Below are positions 34,125 to 40,428 of a DNA stretch of 64,000 nucleotides, one piece after another; the first letter of the stretch is position 1, and the number at the start of each line of letters is the position of its first letter. The DNA comes from an uncultured Clostridia bacterium (GTDB lineage Bacteria > Bacillota > Clostridia > Christensenellales > Aristaeellaceae): NCBI GenBank assembly GCA_934675735.1, contig CAKURR010000004.1, forward strand, positions 1 through 64,000. The letters are read 5' to 3'. A program made the translations under genes and the position numbers. The notes beneath the pieces were generated by a model. It ran no database searches. It worked only from the letters and a program-made list of their open reading frames with translations, and was not told the origin of the DNA.

Positions 34125-35612
34125 ATGATCCGTACAATATCGCCGCAGGATATGCGGGAAATGGAACGCGCGTTTTTGGAAGGAACGGGCTATCCGTCCA
34201 TTCTGCTGATGGAGCATGCGGCCCAGTCGGTCGTCGATGCGCTGGCCGCTTACGCGCCGAAGGACGGGCGCGTGCTGTTCGTCTGCGGAAGCGGCAACAA
34301 CGGCGGCGACGGGTGCGCGGCGGCCAGACTGTGGATGCAGCGCGGCGGCAGGGCGGATGTGTGGCTGCTCAAAAGCCCGTCGCAGATGAAGGGCGACGCG
34401 GGGGTGAACGCCTGCCTGCTCAACAGCTGCGGCGCGGCGCTCAACGTGCTCTATAACGAAGCGCCCGCGATTCCGTCGGACTGCGAGGCGGTCGTCGATG
34501 CGCTTTATGGCACGGGGCTGAGCCGCGAGGTCGAGGGAGCGGCGCTTTCCGCGGTGCAGCGGATGAACGAAAGCGGCCTGCCTGTCGTCGCGGTGGATAT
34601 CCCCTCCGGCGTGGACGGCGCGACTGGACAAGTGCTCGGCGACGCGGTGCACGCGCGGGAGACCGTGACCTTTCACCGCGCCAAGCACGGTCTGCTGCTC
34701 TACCCCGGGCGCGCATATGCGGGCAGACTGACCGTCGCGGATATCGGCATTCTGCCCGAATGGGATGGCGCACAGGGCATCGACGTGCTGGAGGAAGCCG
34801 ACGCGGGTGCGCTGCTGCCCGTCCGCCCGACGGACGGGCACAAGGGCACGTTCGGCCATGTGCTCAGCGTGGCCGGCAGCGAGGGCATGGCGGGCGCGGC
34901 GACGCTCTGCGCCCGTTCGGCGCTGCGCGCGGGCGCGGGGCTGGTGACGGCGGCCTGCCCGTTCGCAGTGCTGGGCACGGTGCAGGCGCAGGCTCCGTGC
35001 GCGACGGCCAAGGTGGTGGCCGACGGCGCGAGTCTCGACGCGGGCGCGGCGGACGCGCTGAAGGCGCTGGCCGAGCATAAGGCCGCGCTGGCCGTCGGCC
35101 CGGGACTCGGCAGGGAAGAGAGCGTGTGGCTGGCGATTGAAGCGCTGGTCAGAAGCGATATCCCCAAAGTCATCGACGCGGACGCGCTGTTTCTGCTGGC
35201 CAAGCACGGCGGCGGCGTGGGCGCAAACACCGTGCTGACCCCGCACCCGGGCGAAATAGCGCGGCTTTGCGACATGACGACTCAGGCCGTTCTGGCCGCG
35301 CCGGTGGAGACGGCCCAGCAGCTCGCGGCGGATTTGGGCGCGTGCGTGCTGCTCAAGGGCGCGACGACGGTGATCGCTCAGGGCGAGGACGTGGCGATGA
35401 ACATTACGGGCTGCGACGGCATGGGCACGGGCGGCTGCGGCGACGTGCTCACGGGCGTGATTGCCGCGCTGCTGGCGCAGGGCATGAGCACGTGGGACGC
35501 GGCGCGCGTGGGCGCGTTCTACCACGGGCGCGCGGGCGAGGCGGCGCAGAAGCGGCTCGGCGCGCGGGCCGTGACCGCGTGGGACGTGTGCGAAGCGCTG
35601 CGCATCGAGTGA
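34125..35612 (+). CDS. nnr: bifunctional NAD(P)H-hydrate epimerase / ADP-dependent dehydratase
   Basis: This 495-residue metabolite-repair enzyme restores damaged NADH and NADPH hydrates. The N-terminal YjeF/NnrE epimerase domain (1-205) has GSGNNGGDGCAAARLW, DALYGTGLSREVEG and VDIPSGVDGATG. The C-terminal NnrD kinase-like domain (220-490) has KGTFGHVLSVAGSEGMAGAA, AVGPGLGREES, LTPHPGEIARL, LLKGATTVIA and the nucleotide-binding MGTGGCGDVLTG. ATG 34125 follows AAGGAAGGA. A three-hairpin repeat separates it from acpS. Confidence 0.94.
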   Translation: MIRTISPQDMREMERAFLEGTGYPSILLMEHAAQSVVDALAAYAPKDGRVLFVCGSGNNGGDGCAAARLWMQRGGRADVWLLKSPSQMKGDAGVNACLLNSCGAALNVLYNEAPAIPSDCEAVVDALYGTGLSREVEGAALSAVQRMNESGLPVVAVDIPSGVDGATGQVLGDAVHARETVTFHRAKHGLLLYPGRAYAGRLTVADIGILPEWDGAQGIDVLEEADAGALLPVRPTDGHKGTFGHVLSVAGSEGMAGAATLCARSALRAGAGLVTAACPFAVLGTVQAQAPCATAKVVADGASLDAGAADALKALAEHKAALAVGPGLGREESVWLAIEALVRSDIPKVIDADALFLLAKHGGGVGANTVLTPHPGEIARLCDMTTQAVLAAPVETAQQLAADLGACVLLKGATTVIAQGEDVAMNITGCDGMGTGGCGDVLTGVIAALLAQGMSTWDAARVGAFYHGRAGEAAQKRLGARAVTAWDVCEALRIE

Positions 35613-35687
35613 CGCGCACCGGCGGCGCGGCATAGGCTGAAAGCGGGGGACCGGCTCCGTGATTTTCTTCCCATTGGGGTGGAGAGC

Positions 35688-36032
35688 ATGGAGATTACGC
35701 GCGGCGATATCTTTATCGCAGACTTGAATCCGGTTCAGGGCAGCGAGCAGGGCGGCGTCCGTCCGGTGCTCGTCATCCAGAACGACAGGGGCAACCGTTT
35801 TTCCCCGACAGTGATCTGCGCAGCGATGACCTCGCGCGTGGGCAAGAGCGACTTGCCGACGCACGCATGGGTCAGCGCGCGGGACAGCGGCCTGAAAAGC
35901 GACTCGCTGGTGCTGTGCGAGCAGATTCGCACGTTGGAAAAGCGCCGGCTGCGCGCCAGAGCGGGCCGAATCGACGGCATGGCGATGGCGCGGGTGGACG
36001 CGTCGCTGCGGTGCGCGCTGGGCATCACCTAG
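35688..36032 (+). CDS. MazF/PemK-type endoribonuclease toxin without visible antitoxin
   Basis: The 114-residue protein matches the MazF/EndoA family of mRNA interferases. Visible motifs are RGDIFIADLNPVQGSEQGGVRPVLVIQND, NRFSPTVICAAMTSRVGKSDLPTH, and LVLCEQIRTLEKRRL, covering the loop and catalytic Arg/Thr regions. ATG 35688 matches the family N-terminus; a GTG nine bases earlier lacks an SD. The 75-base gap upstream cannot encode a MazE antitoxin, and none is downstream, unlike the ndoAI-ndoA pair in Bacillus. It may be controlled by an unlinked antitoxin or be tolerated at low expression. Confidence 0.88.
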   Translation: MEITRGDIFIADLNPVQGSEQGGVRPVLVIQNDRGNRFSPTVICAAMTSRVGKSDLPTHAWVSARDSGLKSDSLVLCEQIRTLEKRRLRARAGRIDGMAMARVDASLRCALGIT

Positions 36033-36145
36033 CGGAAAAACGGACAGAATAGAAACATGAGGCTGTCAAGCGCCTGCAATGTTGATGGACTTGGCGGCCT
36101 CTTTTCAAAGAAAAAGCGGCGGACAAGCCGAAAGGAATGATGAGG

Positions 36146-37021
36146 ATGAAAATCGAAAAGATTGATTTCAGGGCGGAGGGGAAGCAGCTGATTCGGGATT
36201 ATCTGCTGTTGACGCTGGGCGCGCTGCTGACAGCGTTTGCGTTTGCGGCGTTCTTTCTGCCGCACGACATCGCGCCGGGCGGCGTGACGGGCATCGCGAC
36301 GGTGCTTTCCAGTGTGACGGGGCTGAACGTCGGTCTGCTCAGCTTTTTCATCAACCTGCCGCTGTTTGCCGTGGGCTGGCGGCGCGTGGGCGTTCGGTTC
36401 GCGGTGCGCTCGTTCATCTCGATGCTGCTGCTGTCGCTGTTCATCGACCTGATGCCGGAATTTGATTTGGCGGGGGATATGATGCTCGCCGCGGTGTTTG
36501 GCGGCGTGACGATGGGCGCGGGGCTGGGCCTTGTGGTGCGCGCGGGCGCGACGACGGGCGGCACGGATATGGCCGCGATGATCGTTCACGAACACTGGAG
36601 CATGTTCACCGTGCCGATGGTGCTCTTCGCCATCGACGGCATGGTTGTCATCGTCGCGGCGCTGAATTTCGGCGTGCAGGCGGGCCTGTTCGCGCTGGTG
36701 TCGCTGTATACGTCAACCAAGACGATGGATTCGGTCATCAAGGGCTTCAACACAGCGATGCAGTTCCTCATCATCAGCGTGAAGCAGGAGGAGATCATCC
36801 GCCGAATCCACAACGAAATGGAGCGCGGCTGCACCCGCTTGGAGGCGACCGGCACCTACGAGGGGCGCAAAAACGGCGCGCTGCTGTGCGTCGTATCCCG
36901 CATGGAGGCTTCGCGGCTGAAAAAGATTGTCGCCGAATGCGACCCGCATGCGTTTGTGACCGTCTGCGACGTGCACGAGGCGCTGGGCGAGGGCTTCACG
37001 TACAGCCAGCATGACGCCTGA
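36146..37021 (+). CDS. YitT family membrane protein (DUF161/DUF2179), paralogue 2
   Basis: The 291-residue protein has an N-terminal block of five to six membrane segments with FLPHDIAPGGVTGIATVLS and RAGATTGGTDMAAMIV. A DUF2179 domain follows (IHNEMERGCTRLEATGTYEGRKNGALLCVVSRMEASRLKKIVAECDPHAFVTV). ATG 36146, nine bases after AAAGGA, is preferred over the in-frame ATGs at 36137 and 36140. It shares family motifs with the protein at 22252-23124, but overall identity looks modest, so the two are old paralogues. Confidence 0.88.
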   Translation: MKIEKIDFRAEGKQLIRDYLLLTLGALLTAFAFAAFFLPHDIAPGGVTGIATVLSSVTGLNVGLLSFFINLPLFAVGWRRVGVRFAVRSFISMLLLSLFIDLMPEFDLAGDMMLAAVFGGVTMGAGLGLVVRAGATTGGTDMAAMIVHEHWSMFTVPMVLFAIDGMVVIVAALNFGVQAGLFALVSLYTSTKTMDSVIKGFNTAMQFLIISVKQEEIIRRIHNEMERGCTRLEATGTYEGRKNGALLCVVSRMEASRLKKIVAECDPHAFVTVCDVHEALGEGFTYSQHDA

Positions 37022-37059
37022 CCAAATGCACAAAATCGCACGCAATACGTGAAACGCAG

Positions 37060-37089
37060 TTTACAAAACGGGGCGGATGATGGTATAAT
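37060..37089 (+). promoter_or_regulatory. promoter for the BMP-family gene
   Basis: TTTACA, 18 bases, TATAAT with an extended TGG before the -10. Confidence 0.8.
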
Positions 37090-37152
37090 CATTCTTGACA
37101 CAAAGCGTCCCTGCTTGGGGAACGCCAACCAACAACTCAGGAGGAATGTATC

Positions 37153-38235
37153 ATGAAAAAGATCCTTTCCGTACTGCTCGCACTGGCCGCGCTGCTCGCG
37201 CTGGCTACGTCCGCTGCGCTGGCCGCCGAAATCGCGCTTGTGACCGATGTCGGCACCATCGACGACGAATCCTTCAATCAGGCCTGCTGGGAGGGCGTGA
37301 AAGCCTACGCCGAGGCCAACGGCAAGACCTATCAGTATTATCAGCCGGCTGCCGACAGCACCGACGAGCGCCTGAACTCCATCGATCAGGCCGTTTCCGA
37401 GGGCGCGAAGGTTATCGTCTGCCCGGGCTATCTGTTCGGCGAGACCGTTGCCACCGCGCAGGAGCTGTATCCGGATGTGGACATCATCGCGGTTGACGTT
37501 TCCGCCGGCGATCTGGGCGGCGTGGACGCGCAGCAGAACCTGTACTGCGCCGTGTTCGGCGAGGAACAGGCGGGCTATCTGGCCGGCTATGCGGTTGTGA
37601 AGGACGGCTACACCAAGCTGGGCTTCCTGGGCGGCATGGCGGTTCCGGCCGTGCAGCGCTACGGCTACGGCTTCGTGCAGGGCGCGAACGCCGCGGCGGT
37701 TGAGCTGGGCACCCCGATTGAAATCAACTACACCTACGGCGGCCAGTTCTACGGCGACGCGAACATCACCGCCAAGATGGACGGCTGGTACACGGCCGGC
37801 ACCGAGATCGTCTTTGCCTGCGGCGGCGGCATCTACACCTCCGCGGTCGAGGCGGCTCTGAACCACAAGGCGTATGTGGTCGGCGTTGACGTTGACCAGC
37901 ACGCCGTGGGCGAGGCGGCTGTGGCCGACAACGGCTACAACCCGTTCGTGACCTCCGCCATGAAGGGCCTGAAGGAAGCGACCGTTTCCGCGCTGACCAA
38001 GTTCTTCGACGGCACCTGGGCCGACATCGGCGGCAAGGTGGAAACCCTGAACCTGCAGGCGGGCGACTTCGTGGGTCTGCCGACGGCCGAGGCTTCCTGG
38101 GGATTCAAGACCTTCACGCTTGACGAGTACAATAAGCTGATCGAGGACATCCGCTCCGGCGCGCTCGTCGTGTCTGCGGATATCGCGGATCATCCGGCTG
38201 TTGACGCCAGCGTGACCGTCAACTACATCGACTAA
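37153..38235 (+). CDS. BMP/PnrA-family substrate-binding protein
   Basis: This 360-residue extracytoplasmic binding protein has a signal peptide MKKILSVLLALAALLALATSAALA followed by AEIALVTDVGTIDDESFNQACWEG. That is the PnrA/Med signature for nucleoside-binding lipoproteins. Other motifs are CPGYLFGE, FGEEQAGYLAGYAVVKDGYTKLGFLGG and GVDVDQHA. There is no lipobox cysteine, so it is not an obvious lipoprotein. No ABC permease or ATPase genes are adjacent, so the transporter must be elsewhere. AGGAGG precedes the ATG, and a promoter and terminator flank the gene. Confidence 0.9.
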   Translation: MKKILSVLLALAALLALATSAALAAEIALVTDVGTIDDESFNQACWEGVKAYAEANGKTYQYYQPAADSTDERLNSIDQAVSEGAKVIVCPGYLFGETVATAQELYPDVDIIAVDVSAGDLGGVDAQQNLYCAVFGEEQAGYLAGYAVVKDGYTKLGFLGGMAVPAVQRYGYGFVQGANAAAVELGTPIEINYTYGGQFYGDANITAKMDGWYTAGTEIVFACGGGIYTSAVEAALNHKAYVVGVDVDQHAVGEAAVADNGYNPFVTSAMKGLKEATVSALTKFFDGTWADIGGKVETLNLQAGDFVGLPTAEASWGFKTFTLDEYNKLIEDIRSGALVVSADIADHPAVDASVTVNYID

Positions 38236-38246
38236 TCGCATTGGCA

Positions 38247-38281
38247 AAGGCTCTCCGCTTTCAAGGCGGAGGGCCTTTTTT
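38247..38281 (+). terminator. rho-independent terminator after the BMP gene
   Basis: GGCTCTCCGC pairs with GCGGAGGGCC (one G-U) around a 7-base loop, followed by TTTTTT. Confidence 0.9.
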
Positions 38282-38288
38282 GCTCTGT

Positions 38289-38318
38289 GGAAAATTGCGG
38301 CAAATCGGCCGCGTATGC
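38289..38318 (+). repeat. 30-bp repeat, left copy
   Basis: It matches 39917-39946 at 26 of 30 positions, sharing ATTGC and TCGGCCGCGTATGC. Each copy follows directly after a terminator T-run on the same strand. Confidence 0.65.
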
Positions 38319-38389
38319 GCCGCGCGCAGACATGCTTTTTCCTGAGGACGCATACAGTGAAGGGCAGGAAGTCCGAGGGAGGGATGAGC

Positions 38390-39880
38390 ATGACATTATC
38401 GCGTGAGACGCTTTGCTTTGAGCGCCTTGCTTTGTCGCGGCAGGAGCAGGTGAGCGTGGAGGGCGAAGCGACGCTGCCCGGCAGCATGCGCGACGCGGTG
38501 ACGGTTTTGAGCGTGCAGGCTCAGGCATATCTGGAGGACGCGCAGGCTGTCGCGGGCGGTATTGCGCTGCGCGGGCACGTGAGCTTTCAGACGCTGTATA
38601 CTCAGGGGGATTTGACGCGAATCCGCGCGCTGGAGACGACGTGCGACTTTGAGCACAACGTCGATGCGGCGGAGGTCACACCCGATATGCGCGTCAGCGC
38701 GAGCGTCGCCGTGCAGGAGACGGAGGGCGCGGCGGCCAGCGGGCGCATGACGCTGGGCGCGCTGCTGGATATTCAGACGGAGGCGTTTGAAACCACGCGG
38801 CGCGAGCTGGCTACGGGTGCGGCGAGCGAGGAAAACAACCTGCGCACGCGCATGCAGAGCGTCACCTTCTGCCGCACGTCGCCGCTGGGGGAGGACAAGA
38901 CACTCGTGCGCGAGGAATTTGACCTACCCGCGCGGCTGGAGGTCGGCGACGTGCTCAGCGCGACGGGCGACGCCGCCGTTGCGGATTTGACGGGCGGCGC
39001 GGGGCGCGTGGGCGTCAGCGGCACGGTGGAGGTGCGCGTGCTGCACAGGCCGCTGGAGGCGGGCAATCCGCTGGTCGTCACGAGTCACGAAATGCCCTTT
39101 GAGCTGAGCATCGACACGCAGATACCCGACGGCGCACAGCTGCGCGCCGAGGCCGAAGCCATCGATGTGATGGCGGATTCCATCGCGGATGACAAGCAGC
39201 GGACGTTGCGCGTGGAAGCCGAGGTACGCGTGCGGCTGAGCTGCTGCGTGCAGGAGGAAAAACAGCTGCTCGAGGACATTTACAGCCTGTCGGGCGACGA
39301 GGTCATTCCGCAGACGGAGACGTTTGACATCCACGCGTTTGAAGAGAGCGCCGACGTTCGCGAAAGCACGCGCTTGCAGGTCACGCTGCCCAAGGACGCG
39401 CCGCCCATCGGCACGATGCTCGCGGCGTTTGCCCAGCCGACGATTACTGCGGTTTCGCCTTCAGGCAGGCGGATGAACGCCGAGGGCGTGATGGCCGTGA
39501 CGCTGATTTATCTGCCGATGGATTCGGATATCCCGATGGCGGTGCGCTCGCGCGAACCGTTTGAAATGACCTTCCCGACGGAAGCGACGGAGGACGCGCG
39601 CGTGCAGGCACATGTTATCGAAGCCACGCCCGGCCCCGCGACGAGCGACCGCGCGGAGGTGCGCTGCGTGGTGGCGCTGCACGTCGTCAAGCACGGCGTG
39701 CGCCCGCTGGAAGCCATCACGGACGCGGAGGAGCGCCCGTCGGCCAAGCAGGAACGCGGCTTTGTGCTCGTCTGGCCTGCGAAGGGCGAAACGCGCTGGC
39801 AGACCGCGCGGCGGCTTCGCGTCGCGGAGGAAGAACTGCACCCCGCAGGCAAGGGCGCGCTGCTGGCGTTTCACAAATGA
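38390..39880 (+). CDS. DUF3794/SPOCS domain protein, SipL-like
   Basis: The 496-residue soluble protein has three successive SPOCS (DUF3794) domains of roughly 110-130 residues. Each includes an L-G-A/V-G-D or GRVGVSGTVEVRVLH-type beta core. The C-terminus is a degenerate LysM-like segment (FVLVWPAKGETRWQTARRLRVAEEELHP). In Clostridioides difficile, SipL with this layout binds SpoIVA and is needed for spore coat assembly, so sporulation is plausible here. ATG 38390 follows GAGGGAGGG with six bases spacing. The gene is flanked by two copies of a 30-bp direct repeat. Confidence 0.8.
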   Translation: MTLSRETLCFERLALSRQEQVSVEGEATLPGSMRDAVTVLSVQAQAYLEDAQAVAGGIALRGHVSFQTLYTQGDLTRIRALETTCDFEHNVDAAEVTPDMRVSASVAVQETEGAAASGRMTLGALLDIQTEAFETTRRELATGAASEENNLRTRMQSVTFCRTSPLGEDKTLVREEFDLPARLEVGDVLSATGDAAVADLTGGAGRVGVSGTVEVRVLHRPLEAGNPLVVTSHEMPFELSIDTQIPDGAQLRAEAEAIDVMADSIADDKQRTLRVEAEVRVRLSCCVQEEKQLLEDIYSLSGDEVIPQTETFDIHAFEESADVRESTRLQVTLPKDAPPIGTMLAAFAQPTITAVSPSGRRMNAEGVMAVTLIYLPMDSDIPMAVRSREPFEMTFPTEATEDARVQAHVIEATPGPATSDRAEVRCVVALHVVKHGVRPLEAITDAEERPSAKQERGFVLVWPAKGETRWQTARRLRVAEEELHPAGKGALLAFHK

Positions 39881-39886
39881 AGGACA

Positions 39887-39912
39887 GGGGGCGGAAAACG
39901 CTCCCTTTTTAT
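39887..39912 (+). terminator. rho-independent terminator after the SipL-like gene
   Basis: GGGGGCG pairs with CGCTCCC (one G-U) around GAAAA, followed by TTTTT. Confidence 0.85.
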
Positions 39913-39916
39913 TATT

Positions 39917-39946
39917 GGGAAATTGCAACAAGTCGGCCGCGTATGC
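39917..39946 (+). repeat. 30-bp repeat, right copy
   Basis: The partner of 38289-38318, in the same orientation and also directly after a terminator. The pair brackets the SipL-like gene. Confidence 0.65.
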
Positions 39947-40298
39947 AGAAGTTTGAGTTTTTATAGACTTTGGCGGAGGTGAGAGCGACATCAGGCCGCT
40001 TTTTTAATGTTGATAACATATTTTCCCATATGAGAACTTATTTTTGAAAAAAATTTTGCCCGCCCGAAGGGCGCACAAAGCATGTGTTTTTTTGAAAGTT
40101 AAGCACTCAGAACTGATATGGAAGTACGGCACACGGTTCGTGTAACTTTTAACGGAAAGGGAAAAAGCCGGATTTTTTGCAAAAACAAGAGATTTTCAAG
40201 CGCCGAAAGTTACATTTTGCTTTTATAAAAAGAAAGCAAAGAAAATGGAAGTAACCTACTTCGGGTGTACGAAAATGTACAAAAATAACAGGAAAATA
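39947..40298 (+). other. AT-rich gene-free region upstream of the pilus operon
   Basis: About 350 bases of much lower GC than the surroundings, with A- and T-tracts and a CGCCC-GAA-GGGCG hairpin at 40061-40073. No gene is seen. The composition and tracts suggest a curved or regulator-binding promoter upstream region. Confidence 0.5.
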
Positions 40299-40327
40299 TT
40301 GAAAGCAGACGGACAATTTGATATAAT
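40299..40327 (+). promoter_or_regulatory. promoter of the pilus operon
   Basis: TTGAAA, 17 bases, TATAAT, about 100 bases upstream of the first start codon. Confidence 0.8.
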
Positions 40328-40363
40328 AAGACAAAAGTGATTCCCACTTTGAAGCGGGAAAAG

Positions 40364-40406
40364 GCGAAAATGGTTTCGCACCGGCGCAAAATTGCGAAAA
40401 GCGCCG
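40364..40406 (+). promoter_or_regulatory. two hairpins in the pilus operon leader
   Basis: GCGAAA-ATGG-TTTCGC type hairpin at 40364-40379 and CGGCGC...GCGCCG at 40382-40406, ending a few bases before the GGAGAG ribosome binding site. They could modulate translation. Confidence 0.45.
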
Positions 40407-40428
40407 AAAAGGAAAGGGAGAGTTCGCT

